Shown: positions 32,228 to 44,300 of the stretch, in pieces
Layout of the letters: every line of letters starts with the position of its first letter
Position numbering within the stretch: position 1 is the first letter of the stretch
Assembly: GCF_001411555.2 (NCBI RefSeq)
Contig: NC_049904.1
Span: 21,155,370-21,219,369, forward strand
DNA from: Juglans regia
Lineage: Eukaryota; Streptophyta; Magnoliopsida; Fagales; Juglandaceae
Length of the DNA stretch: 64,000 bases
Direction: 5' to 3'
Made by a program: the position numbers and the translations under genes
The notes under the pieces: model-generated
What the model was told of the DNA's origin: nothing
The model's database searches: none
Seen by the model: only the letters and a program-made list of their open reading frames with translations

Positions 32228-33109
32228 GTTTTCAGGCTAATTCAATTATCTAGGCTCAAAATGAATCTAGAATTTAATTAAATAAATAAATACATTTGAA
32301 AAATGAAAACAAAAAGTAAATTATATATTTAAAACTATTAATTATATACTAAGTTTCAACTAATACTATTAAGTATTAACTAATAATTATCGATTCATCA
32401 CTAAGGCACTAAGCTATTACAAATTTACAATTATACAAATTAAGAGAACTAATAAATTATTACAATAATACAAACTCATCTAAAAATAATAAATATTACA
32501 AATTGTACTATTAACTATTGTAGCAACATTACAATTAATTGTAAATTAATAAAATCATAACATTTCAAATTTGATCAGTTTGGGGTGACGGTGAGTTCAC
32601 TGAGACTGAGTTATGTCAACTGTTGTGAGACTGAGAATCAAGATCATAAAAGTTATAAAACCTGCAATATTAATAAGTTAAAAATAAAACAAATTAGAAT
32701 TATAAAGTTATAAATATGAAACAAAGATATAAAATACAAAATATTAAAAGTACTAACTATGATAAGATTGAGTCATAGGGATGAAGATGAGCATAGATCA
32801 TTGGGTCCTTAGGATTAGGATTCGGCATATGTGTATTGAGAATATAAAAGCTAAAAAACATATAAGCAAAATAATTAGATACTAAAATATTATATAAATT
32901 TTTAAAAGCAAAAAATAATTAAGGGACAAATTATTTAAACCATGACAATGGTAGGTCCAATACATACAAAGTCTTACTGCATCGGAGGTAGCTATAGATG
33001 TCGTCTCATGTATTACTATAACAATTAAAGTTGAAATTAATATCGATTAAATGAAAATAAATAAATTAAAATAAGAAAATGAAATTCAAGTCTCACGATT
33101 ACCAGATCT
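32228..33109. other. AT-rich intergenic DNA, no gene seen
   Basis: Very AT-rich and without useful open frames on either strand. Part of it may belong to the non-coding end of the adjacent hAT derivative, but I could not find its terminal inverted repeats. Confidence 0.5.
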
Positions 33110-33682
33110 GGGTTGATAACTACCCTCTTCGATGTCAATCTCCTCATAGTCAAGAACATCCGGAATATGAATTAGAGTCCACGTGATCTAATTCTGCTTA
33201 CAAATCAAAGCCTCCAAAGCAATAGGAGCTAATGAACTCCGGAATGAATCCAATATGCGCTAGGTGTCTCTTACACTCATCATGATCATACTTTGTATAC
33301 CCTTTCAACGTTGTACCCCCACTATTCTCATCCACCATTTTTTTAAGTCCAATTTCTAGCCTAGATTGGCTCTTCTCTTGTAATAATCTTAATATTTGAC
33401 TTTTTTTGCATAGCTCTTCTAAGTGCACCATTAATTGTGAGGTACTATATTTCCTACAGTAGCATTCATAAATCTTCTCACAGTGATTACACTTGGCATG
33501 GAGGTTATTTGGATCACCACTCACTAGTTTGATGAAATGAGACTAAATTATGGAAGCAGATTTCTTGCTGGGCTTGGGACGGGACAAGGTTCCATAGGGG
33601 TAGGTGTTGGGCCAGGAGTAGGACTAGGACTAGGAGTAGTGGCAGAGGTAGAGGTATCCTGGGCTTGGAAATGGGAGCTCAT
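33110..33682 (-). pseudogene. Internally deleted hAT transposase: BED finger joined to the C-terminal tail
   Basis: From the ATG at 33682 on the minus strand the reading starts with a serine/proline-rich leader, a TTPSPSPTPGPTPTP-like run. After a frameshift or stop near 33570 the BED-type zinc finger follows: KCNHCEKIYECY, then QLMVHLEELCKK. Next comes YTKYDHDECKRHLAH, typical of the segment after the finger in RICESLEEPER-like transposases. At about 33230 this passes directly into APIALEALICKQNWI in another frame, which resembles the extreme C-terminal tail of the same family (ALICxQDWL). The whole catalytic core and most of the dimerisation domain are missing. It is a non-autonomous deletion derivative. 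Confidence 0.7.
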
Positions 33683-34300
33683 ACTAGAATCTGTCGAATT
33701 CATGAATTCAAGTAAACAACAAATATGAAATTATAGCAAACATAGCAACATGCCAAACAATTAATATCCAAGTATTAACAATTTGATAAAAATGAAAAAG
33801 TGATAATTTTGAGTTGCAAAATGAAATTAACCAAAAAGAAAAAAAAATCAACAAACAAAAAATAGTTAGAAGCTTTTTCTGATGCTTTCAAGTTTCAATA
33901 ATTTATTGATAATTTATTCCAAAATTTCAAATTAATTCATTCACATAAGTTTATGTCACTACAACTACCCCCTTACAATTCTTATTCAAGCATATTGCAA
34001 AATTTACCATCCAAAAAGATAAAGAAAAAAATACCATTATTTTCAGAAATTTTTGTTCCAATTGAACTCAAAAAACTTAAAAAATTTTGAACAAAATATA
34101 TATTGTGTATCTTATACGAAATATTACCTATATTAACTAGCATTTGAACCATATAGATCAGCTTTGTGATAAAAAAAGAAAAAAAAAACAATTTAAAACA
34201 TGAAAAGTTTTACTATTTTAGTGTCCTATAACTAAGGATGAGACTTATAGAGCTTTGAATGCAATGGATATCAAGTAGACAATATATATAAGGGCAAGCT
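33683..34300. other. AT-rich intergenic DNA, no gene seen
   Basis: No supportable frame. The minus-strand frame at 33982-34191 is low-complexity Phe/Ile/Asn translation of AT-rich DNA. Confidence 0.5.
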
Positions 34301-35780
34301 TGTCTGGTTAGTCTTTTTTTTTTTTCTTTTTTTAACAAAGTTTTCAAATTCAATCCAAATATCTTTAGGATGTTTAATCTGAATTAATTTAAGGTTTTGG
34401 ATTGGAACCCTAAATTAATTTAGGGTTCCAATCCGAATTAATTTAGCTTTTAATATTATTTTATTTTGAAAATTGAAAAGTTAATTGTTTTTTATATTTA
34501 TCATTATTTTGAAATTTGTAATGATTAGATGAAAAATTATGAGAGATAAATTGAAAAATATTTGTATTTGAGTAATATTTGGATGTTGAGATGGGATGAG
34601 ACCAAGTCACTATCTAAGTAATAGTTTGTGAATAATAGTAAATAGTTAATTTGTAAATAGTTTTGAAGTAATTTAAGAATATCTTATTGCAATTGTGTTC
34701 CCAAATAGACCCTAACAATGCCAATGCTTAGCTGTTTAAGAACAACTCCAAATAAAATAAGGTTCAGTTCGTTAGCTTTAAACTTGATAAACATTGTGTT
34801 TATTAATTTTTTATGATATTTTTTTTAAACTTTGAAAATGGTAATATCTTAAATTTTTAAAGACTGAAAAAAATGACCTTCTATTGTTGTACATCATGTT
34901 GTTTGATTTCATATAAATATAATATGAATTTAAGAAATCAGGTCTTTTGCAACGCTCAAAATCGACGCAAATACCCCTAATAATTACAGCATTTGATAAT
35001 TTGCAGCGATTTTTAATTCGTTGTATTTTTGATGAAATTAAGCCTTCACTTCTGATCAATTTCAGAAATAGGCAAAAATCATTGCAAAAGCTACTATTCC
35101 TAACGATTTTAGTCCGTTGTAAATGTACCAAAAAAGGATGAAAATGGAGTTTCTATTTACCATTAAATCATTGAAAAAAATCAATTGTGGCGATATATAT
35201 CGTCGCAAAAGGTTAATAAATTATTGAAAATTGCAAGATCTTTGTTCCAGTGATTATAAATTATCGTCGCTATTATGTATTCTCAGCGAGTAATTGTCGC
35301 CGACATAGATGCCTCAAATAAGTTTAATGGACGAAAAAAATACTTCTAACGAATTTTACTCGCCGGAAAAGGTTTTTCACAAAATAAAAAGAAATGCATA
35401 AAAACAGAATACATAAATTACTTGAACTTCCCAACTCACATCCAAAAAGCTAATCGCTCACAATTTCTAACTCTACCATACCTAAGTACTCAATTATAAC
35501 ACTGTCATACATCATTCTCACAAACTATTATCTCATTGTAGATCTACATGTGGTTACACTATATGTGTCTCATATGAGAATATCTATAACAGCCTGAACA
35601 AGAAATTTACCATTGCTATATACTAATAGTACTTACCAAACACCTTGCATGGACATATATTAACTTAGAAACGAAACATAAAGGACAAAGATGGAACTTT
35701 GATTATCTACTTTGGTAAACAACTAATATTCCCATCAACAAATCTACGGGGCACCATTTTTTGGATAATTCAATAAATTA
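34301..35780. other. AT-rich DNA with decayed transposon-like pieces
   Basis: At 34560-34720 MITE-like phrases occur (GAGATGGGATGAGACC; AGTAATAGTTTGTGAATAATAG; TGTTCCCAAATAGACCC). The last of these resembles 54540-54570 next to the truncated start of copy B. At 34940-35370 CGTCGCAAAA, TTGCAACG and GTCGCCGAC-like words recur in both orientations, reminiscent of CACTA or Mutator subterminal repeats. No ends could be fixed and no gene is supported. Confidence 0.35.
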
Positions 35781-35781
35781 A

Positions 35782-36081
35782 GGACATTCATTCATCCAAA
35801 CTCAGTTGGGAATACACATTGATGTAGTTATATATACACTAGGGTGGTGCATTAATGGACATGGACCAAATACTTCCTGAGACCACATTCCCATTGCATA
35901 TTTATTACTACTACTGATCCATGTGTGGGATTCCCATTGTAAACTGGTAACATATATATAGGAATTTGATGACTTGTCTACTTTGATGAACATGCATCTA
36001 CGATCCACATCAACAAAACTATGTGCAATCATCTTTGTTTTTTTTTTTCCCAATTTAATAAAGGACATTCATTCATCCAAA
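35782..36081. repeat. Direct duplication bounded by AAGGACATTCATTCATCCAA
   Basis: The 20-base phrase occurs at about 35782 and again at about 36062, 280 bp apart. Looser similarity extends before both copies (CTACTTTGATGAA / CTACTTTGGTAAA; CATCAACAAA). The 88-codon minus-strand frame over it has no domain and is not annotated. Confidence 0.55.
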
Positions 36082-36337
36082 TATTGAAGATTCACATAAT
36101 ATATATACAATTTTGCACTCCTCATAGAGTCAAATAACAATACATCTATTGAAGTAGACAGATGCTAGGCACCTATAATTCGAACACAAGCTGGCAGGGG
36201 TGGGTGGTACTCCATTTAATACCACTTTAACCATGTTCTTATATACAAGTGATATTTTCAAGAAGTCATTGGCATGCAAATATCAATTTGCCAATGGTAG
36301 ATAAAGTGCATCAGTATACAAAATGGAGTTGGATGGA

Positions 36338-36991
36338 CTTCACCGATGGCAGATCGGAGTTGAGAATGGGTGGATTAGGTAGCTGGGAGGTAGCTGGTGA
36401 TGTGGTGAAGAAATGGTGGCCAATAGCAGCTTGATGCCGTGCGTGGGAGCTCATGGCGACGCGAGAGGGGCAAGAAACCGGAGGGTGAGGTCGCCGGCCG
36501 GAGGGGAAGAGGTTGGGAAGGGCGGTCACGACCACGAAGACGCATGGCAGCACTGGGTGAAGGACGACAGAACGAACGGGGGAGAGAAAGGAAATCACAT
36601 GGGAGAAGAGAGAGAGTGGAGAAAAGAAAATGAGGAGAAAAAGAAAAAAAAAAGATAAAGAAAAAGTGAGTGAAAGAAATGAGGTCCAATCCTCACATCT
36701 TGGGTCACACAAATGATCCAACGAAAAAGATTTTAAAAAATAAAATAATTTAAAGATAGTGATTAAAAGAAAAGAAAAGAAATAAATCCAACAATAAATT
36801 AATTTTAAATGAAGAGCAATTTAAATGCATAACAATAATTAATATTAAGGAAGCATATCAAAATAATTTTCACAAATTAAAAATCATAAAAATAAACCAA
36901 CTAAAATGATAAACTTAAAACAAGAGAACCAATATTTTAATTAATAAAAATAATCTTTCAATTAAAAATACACTAAAATAGGGGTTGTTAC
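36338..36991 (-). repeat. Partial LTR of the element II family
   Basis: Reverse complement of about the first 650-700 bp of the LTR at 6292. It runs from the start (CTAAAATAGGGGTTGTTAC at 36973-36991, against the TGTAACACC end) to the part near 6960 (GGCAGATC...GGGTGGATTAGG). The outer TG end is worn. The remaining 2 kb of the LTR is absent. Frames at 36311-36721 on both strands are artefacts of its purine-rich composition. Confidence 0.75.
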
Positions 36992-37372
36992 TCTAAACCA
37001 CTCTTTGGACCTTCTCCAATTTCATCAAATATTTAACCGAAATTGCCTAGTCCATTAATGTAGCAACCATCCAATATGCCATGTGTCATTCCCTTATGGG
37101 CCTCTCGGCTTCTTATCCTCAAAAGTAATCAAGCACTAAAAATTCTTCAAAATAATATTGCTAAACTAATCAAGCTCCAAAAATTTCCTTTTCCTCAAAA
37201 TCAATATTGAACTAGAATCTTCTAATAGTTCTATTAAACCCAAAGTATACGGTCCTCTTGCCAACTCAAATATCCAAAATTGTTCTTATTCTCAAATAGC
37301 CCAACTCCAAATTAACTAGGATTAAGGCTACTAAGATCAAGGCCTAAGGAGCTTTTTAGGCGGAATCCCAAG
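36992..37372. other. Intergenic stretch, no gene seen
   Basis: Non-coding, with no similarity noticed to other parts of the window. It ends where the segmental duplication of the kinase 3' flank begins. Confidence 0.5.
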
Positions 37373-38414
37373 TCTCTCGAGAGGAATCCCAAGATTTGTA
37401 AATAATGTTGTAAATGAACCGAGTTGTTCATGCTCAACTCATGAACTTGTCTCGATTTTTGTTGTTTTAAGAAAAACATAAATTCTAACAAAGATCAAGG
37501 CTAGACATATTATACAAGTTAAACTTGTATCCAAACCCGTTATGACTTGTATAAACTCATACTACAAATTTATTATTTTGTAGATATTATTATAAAACTT
37601 TATGCCAAGCATTCAAAAGTATTTAAAAATATAAGAGAGAATCATGTTCTTAGCACGATGATATGATGGGTGTCATTTGAATCAATATGAATGTTATAAA
37701 TCATTATACTGATATTTATTTATAATAACTATATTGTTTATAGTAATTCAAAGTTGTTTTGCTAAAGTTTGTAGATAAAGGCTGCGATTGGATATTGAGG
37801 TGATCTTAAACAATCTAAGTTGATTTATGAATAATAGTGTTTTGTGGGTCCCATTGAGATGTGCTTGAATGTAAATATGTTGAGATTTGTGTTTAAATAT
37901 ATGAAGTATGTTGAGATAAGTTTAGTTTTTTTATAGGAAATTGAAAAAGTAGTGGGTCCCATCAATGATTGATTTGAGATGGATTGAGGTAGGCTTGCCA
38001 ACCAAACTCAACCAAGTTAACATATTTTGGGTGTGTTTGTGCACCTATATATACACATTTAATCTGTTTTCAAATAGAACTCATGTATAGCTTGTGCCAA
38101 TGGCAAGATTTGCCAATTATTAACTTTTATGTATAGTTTACATATTTTCTAATTCAATTCATATAACCTTGACATAATTAAGTAATTATTTATATGAATT
38201 CTTGAAAATGCATAAGATTTTAGTAATGAATTTTATATATCTAAGAAAAGATTTATTAATCAAATAGTTCATAAACAAGTTCGAATAAGTGTGGTGGATA
38301 TATTGCATGTCGTCTATAGATTAAACTGTAACTTGGTAATAAACTCTACTTGACTAGGCTTGATTGCGGCCTCCGCTATAAAGAAACTTGATACTCAACT
38401 TACCCTATTCTAGG
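37373..38414 (-). repeat. 3' flank of the kinase fragment, right member of a segmental duplication
   Basis: Matches 13985-14741, interrupted by a 234-bp MITE (37780-38013). Divergence by eye is moderate, with many single-base differences and small indels, so the duplication is not recent. Confidence 0.75.
37780..38013. mobile_element. MITE absent from the paralogous site
   Basis: Inverted ends GGCTGCGATTGGATATTGAGG and, from the other side, GGTTGAGTTTGGTTGG. The interior is AT-rich and carries GTGGGTCCCATTGA and its inverted counterpart, GGGACCCACTACT on the other strand. The paralog near 14385-14400 runs straight through (GTAGATAGAGTTAAGATAT), giving an approximate empty site. The ends and size fit Tourist-like MITEs. 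The exact target duplication is unclear. Confidence 0.7.
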
Positions 38415-39690
38415 ATCATGTAGATAATTTAATTCGATCTTTTTAAGTCTAGTTAAAACATATTTTATAGCGATCCTCCATTCAGGAAAATCTGCACAAC
38501 AATGCAAAGCCACACCAATAGTTGCGGATAAGCAAGTCACCATAGCAGCATAGTCATTTTCATTGCTCAACTAATTGGCATCAATAACTTCAAGTATTGA
38601 AAACGAAAATGATTCCTCTACTAAACACTTTAAGCTCATTTCACCGGTAAACATATCATCAATGGGCTTCTTTCTTGTGAAACTTTCCATCAATAAGATT
38701 CCATAACTGTACACCACCTCTTGTAGAAACAATTCCTTCAGATCCATACTCTACCCACATTACAACATATCATTTTACATATGATAATCCAAATAAATTA
38801 AGTACAAAGGTCCACACGTTACCAAAGCATAACATTTATGTATTTATGCAAGACTAGAATAATAAAAATAGTACTTGATATCACTTGGTGCGATATACCG
38901 AATTGTAGCCATGGTCATTGTTTGCGTGAGAGAAGTTCCATCACTTAGGAGCTTGGCGATGCCAAAATCAACATGTCCAACCATATATTCATCTAATAAG
39001 ACATTGCTCGGCTTCGAATCACAATGAACGATAGGTGTTGAATAACCAAGATGAAGGTATTCAAGTGCCAATGCCACATCAATCATCATATTTAGCCTTT
39101 GTAGCATGTTCAAGCAGTGGGTATTAGAATACAACCACATCTCTAGGTTCCTTTTAGACATGTATTCCAAAACAAGTGCTTTGAAGTCAATGTTACTATA
39201 ACCGCTAATAATTTTGACAATATTTCGATGATGAACATGTTGTAATAGCATTCTATGTCAAAACTTTAGAATGTACCTACTAGTTCCAAGTTTAGAACTT
39301 TTATTGCAACGTATGTACCATCTAGGAATGTCCTTTTTAAACTGTGCCAAAATACCCTTCTCCAAGTAAGTTGTTTATACTGAATCCTTCTACGTCTTGT
39401 AAAAGTTGTTGGTGGGAAATTCTTCTCCATGTTGATAAAGGCATTGAGTCTTTGTTGTTGCAAAGTATTGAGTTCTTCTTCCAATGGAGTTTTCTTGAGA
39501 CTAGTACAACAGATACTACAAGTATTGTTAACCCTAATGTGGGCAGTAGATATTTTAGTACATGCACCCCCATTGCCTTTCTTGATCCAAGAGAAGCTTC
39601 TTTGCATGGAGGGACATTCTTTCTAATCACACCACAAAGCGCATTATTTGACATGAAAGATTTAGTTGAGAAGTTAAGTTGTCCAGTGTG
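38415..39690 (-). pseudogene. LRR kinase fragment: membrane helix and kinase only
   Basis: Matches the 3' part of copy A, from just before the membrane helix to the stop region (39690 to 38415 against about 16020 to 14760). It shows MSNNALCGVIRKN, YLLPTLGLTILVVSVVLV, HCDSKPSN (serine where copy A has leucine) and DFGIAKLLSDG. The glycine loop is damaged (GEGYFGTV, then a frameshift near 39340). Indels near 39250 and 39000, a 2-bp loss near 38714, and a TAG near 38570 break the frame. There are no LRRs upstream: similarity stops at about 39690. The piece probably arose by segmental duplication of copy A's 3' end and is not functional. Confidence 0.85.
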
Positions 39691-40440
39691 AGTGTGATAG
39701 CTATCTTTGCATAACGCTTTTGCACAAACTCAAACATCTCACTAATTGATAATTTGATTCTTCTTCCACTAACCTAGACATCTGCGTTCATCAACACATG
39801 ACAGTAGCACCTAAATTTCTATTTTAACACCATTACATCGGACAAAGTTCCTCAAGTACATAAAGTGATATATAAAACATCAACACCATCAAACTAATTA
39901 CAATTTATTTATCAATCTCCTTGTTGGTTTGAATAACCCGTAATCATATCCCAACCATTAAAAATAGCCACATCACATCTAAAATTCTTCTTTTGGAATG
40001 ATCCTAATTCCAATCACTGAATTAAGTCCATAAGAAGTAAAAGAGGGGAGAGGGGTGTAAGGGACAAGGAGAGTGAAAAAATCTACAAAAATATTAACTA
40101 AGAAAAAGGAACTCATAATTTATCAATATACCGCACTTTGTATAAACGAAGATGATCTTTGTATCTTAGAAAATATTGAGTTATTTGGTTCTCTTAGATC
40201 CTAGCCATCAATTGATCTGATTGATGATCACAATAAAAGATTGAAGCATATAATTTTAAGTTACTTTGTCTAGCATTGTCATCACTTTAGGTGTTTTATT
40301 ATTTTAAGTTGGAGGTTCTAGATGCTCTTGATGACCAAACATAATAAAATCTAGGTTTAGAAGCAGATATTTATTTCATTTGAGAGAGCCACGTTGCCCA
40401 TAATAATTGGTTAAAATAAGTTTGGTATTAGATTCCAAGG
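39691..40440. other. Intergenic stretch between kinase fragment and LINE
   Basis: No gene supported. On the minus strand about 39770-39680 reads as a plausible short exon-like peptide (RRIKLSISEMFEFVQKRYAK), preceded by a stop. I cannot assign it to a family. The rest is AT-rich without notable frames. Confidence 0.4.
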
Positions 40441-40853
40441 TTTTTTTTTTTTAATTAAAGAGTGACTAGTCACCTGTCCAATAGTGACCCTCACTCAAGT
40501 TTATTAATAAGCTTTCACTTGTGGCGGAGGAATATCGTGGTAACAATCAATGTACTCGGGCTTTACAATAATATGAAAGACTAATTAAGCCCCAAGCACT
40601 AGACACCAAAACAAAAAACTCAAACAAAATAACCAAGTTTATACTTGAACAAAAAAACAAATTAAACATGCCTATATAAAGGATTTAACCAGACAATATT
40701 AAAATTCTTATACAAGTAAGTGCACTGACACGCATGCCGTCCTTCCTAAAATGTAATACCCATGCTAAAGAGATCCGCACTTCCTGAGATAAGGCAATCC
40801 ACATGAACCTGTTTTAAGTATACCTTTTAATAGATGAGGTACTTCCGTCTACC

Positions 40854-41312
40854 CTAACCACTCATGAGAGACCCCATTACTGTCCAATTGAGCCAAAACA
40901 TTTGCAACCTTATTCCCTTCCCGATAGATATACTTAATGGAAAAATTCGTCCCGCAAACATATTCATAATGTCTTCCCAAAAATCCTCTAAATACGAAAG
41001 ACTACATCTTCCTTCTTTAATCCAGTTAACAACCAAAAGTGAGTCCATTTCAATAATTATATTATTAAGCCCCAATCTTTTACAATGCTCAAACCCTCTT
41101 CGCAAGGCTATAACTTCCGCAAGATTATTGCTACCGCTTCCAATAAATTCGGTAAACGCAAAAACCATCTTCCCAAGCTCATTTCTTACTACTCCTTCGG
41201 CACCCAAAATTCCAAGATTATTAATACTACTTCCGACCACATTCAGTTTAAACCAATCTTTCTTTGTCCTCTCTCATCTTACTGCCATTATGATCTCCTT
41301 CTTTTTTGAATT
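40854..41312 (-). pseudogene. ORF2 of LINE 1, C-terminal RNase H domain
   Basis: The minus strand shows LGILGAEGVVRNELGKMVFAF, NNLAEVIALRRGFEHCKRLG and IIIEMDSLLVVNWIKEG, the RVT_3 type RNase H (PF13456) that closes many plant L1 ORF2 proteins. Upstream in the element the zf-RVT lies at 46149-45772, across the solo LTR. The tail, with the conserved N and H region, is altered (IGKGIRLQMFWLNWTV). Confidence 0.8.
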
Positions 41313-44300
41313 TGTAATAGCCCACTAGAAATTTACTGGTAGAATTTTTATTGACCTTAGGAACCTCATGAAAACCCCATAAGTTTTTACGAATCGACCA
41401 ATCGCTCAGGTTTTAGTCTGTCATCATAATCAGTGTTATCACTCACTACGGTGCTAGATTTATGAGTTTAATTATTTGTGATCGTTATAAGTGTTAGAAT
41501 GTGTTATGGTCTACGCCATTAGACTCAGTAGATTATTTACGATTTTATGGCGCAAAATCCTATTTTCATAATTCCAGACGAAATGTCTGTTGAAAATTGT
41601 GAAATTATTTTTAGGGACACTTCGGGGTTGAATTTCGGTAAACTATATTCACTATCGGTTATTATGAATATTTAGAATTTTTCAGTACCAAGTTTATTAT
41701 GCATTTTTTGGAGTGAATGGTAACCTCGTTTTGCGCACCTAGTGCAGTGTTTTCAAAATCACAGTGTAGAATGTTCAAATTAGGTTAGATGAGTTTTATT
41801 TGGACACTTGGCAAGATCTTAGCCACACTTAGTGAATGGTATTAGACACTTGGCACAAAAAGAAACCATTAGGTAGATTTGTGAATGAAATCAAGGTGTG
41901 AGATCATGACACCTTAGCAAAACTTTATTTCATCTATTCAACCAAATTGTGCTAGACCAAATAAGGTTTAAATCCTAGCAAAACCCTAAATGGTTGGAAC
42001 CCAATTGAAACCCCAAATGTTTGACTGAAACCAAAACCCTAAACGGTTTGCCAAACCCTAAAGTTCGCCTTCAAACCCTTTCTAACCCGATTTCTAGCAT
42101 TGTGTTTAATCAATTGATTAAATCACTTTCGCATGCTATTAATTAATCAAATCCTTGTTATGACATCATTATCCAACCTTTTAAACCTTAAAAATTTGAT
42201 TGGGCCAATAAAAATTAGTTTTGTGCTTGATAGCATCTCAAACCCTAACCAAACCCCCTTTAAACCCCAAATTGAAGCCCACTTGGTTGGGGCCCACCAA
42301 GGGCCACGAAATTGGCCACCATGGCAAAGCTTCTTGGAGAAGTTTCCCCCTCCCCATATGGCAGACCATCCACTGCCATTGGCCGCACCCAATAGTGCCA
42401 TGATGTAAAGGAGAAATCCACTCCATCAACCACCATCTCTCACAGCTGCTGCAGGCAGTCCAATCCTCTCACTATTCTCCACTTTATGTCACATAGGCAA
42501 CTCCAATCAAGGGTTATTCAAGCCCTCAACTTCCCCCTGCAGGATTTTAAAGTCGTGCAAGGCATATTTCATTCTATTTTATCACTTCTTCACCCGTTCT
42601 TAGAGAGAAAATCGAAAATAGCTCTCTCGGGCAGATTTCTGGGTCTTTTTGCGTGGACATTTTCGACCCTTTGTAGGTATTTTCGCATGATGATTCCTTC
42701 ACATAAGTTGTTCGTATTTGAGTGTAGTTTCTGTGGATATCATATTAGTCTCATTACATGCTCATTTGATTGGTCATTCTGGGTGTGAAACTGGAGAGTA
42801 TGTTATATTTTGGAAGTTTTGACCAAGCTAATGGACATATCTTGGTCCGAAAATTTTATGGAGTGTTGTTAACATGTGTTTATGAATGTTCATTGAGGTT
42901 TTGTTGCATGAATAAAGCTTTTGATGACAAATTTCTTTAGATTTAGAAACCTGAAAACTGGAAGTGGAAAAACAATTTTTGTTTTGTGAAAGTCTGAATA
43001 TTTCGTGGTTTAATCTTATTCCAAAGGCTTTGATATTTTTATACGATGATCCTAAGCCTCTAATATACATGTTAGGATGTTATTTTGAAGATATTTAGTA
43101 TTAGTTTTAAAGATATGATTTTCTATGTAAGAGGATTTTGGTTAGGCCTAAGATTTGATGTGTTTGGGTTAGATCCATCTTTTGTTCAATTTTAGCCATG
43201 TGATTTTAAGTTTGATGGTTGGATCTTCTTTAGGACACATTTTTAAACCATGTAATGTTTTATTTTGAAGATCACATGTCTTTAAGCCATAGATCAAGAG
43301 ATTGATTAAAGTTAGCTGAGAGAAAGTTTATGTTTTGGACTAAGTTTAAAACCAAGAACTCCAAGTGTTGTTTTGTGATTTTTGGTGAATTTGTCTGATA
43401 ATTTAAATCGTGGTTGTTCTTAGGATAATGTTATGAATATGTTAGAAGTAAGATTTGATTTTTTGGGATTCTTGGATATGTTTTTATTAAGGTCAAAACT
43501 TGTGATTTAAGGGTTTACTTTTTATAAAATGTTTGGGTTTTTTTTTTTATAAAAAGTTTGGTGTTTTAAACTTAGGATAGGAAGATCTTTGTTACAAAAT
43601 TTTGGTTTAATCATGAGTTTTGAATTTTTAAAGAATTGAATCATTTCAAGAGAAATGCCCTATGTAGGTTTCGGCCATAGTGAGTTTTCTATAGTTGTGA
43701 ATGGTTTTAAATTTTTTTGAGTTGATATTTGAGTTTAGGACAAAATGTACATGAGGAATGTAAATTTTGGTAATTTTTTGAATCAGAATGTGAATTCCTT
43801 AAGTTAAAGGTAAAATGATAATTTTTCCACATGTAAAGGGTAAAATGGTAATTTTTCTCTAAATTGCCTCTCTTCACATTTCTAATTGTTAGTAATTAGT
43901 TTTTTACTTTTAGAATACCCTCTTACAGTTCCTCGTGTTTCGCGCTTATTCTTGTAGAACGTGACTATCGAGGTAAGTTAGCTCTTAACTTACTATCAGG
44001 TTACTGTGTATGTGTGATGGGTAAGGAAACTACAGTTTATGTTCGTATGTTATTTTATATGTCATGCCATGCTATGTCATCCCATGTTTATTTTTTACAC
44101 GAATTATTCTGTCACGAAATACTTATCTGTTATACAATATATTATGTCTCATGTTACTATCTGTTGCAAGTATGTCACATTACGTATGCCATTTGTTACA
44201 TGTATGTCATGTCACGTAATATTCATTGTCACATGTTATGCCATGTTATAAAATATTGTCTGTTACATGTTATTCTATGTTACAAAATTTTGTCTGTTAC

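Noticed and set aside
35802..36068. 88-codon minus-strand frame
   Set aside because: It spans a duplicated AT-rich segment and has no family similarity I can recognise.
42133..42788. Frames of 84-100 codons on both strands within the solo LTR
   Set aside because: They overlap antisense in non-coding LTR DNA and show no domain.
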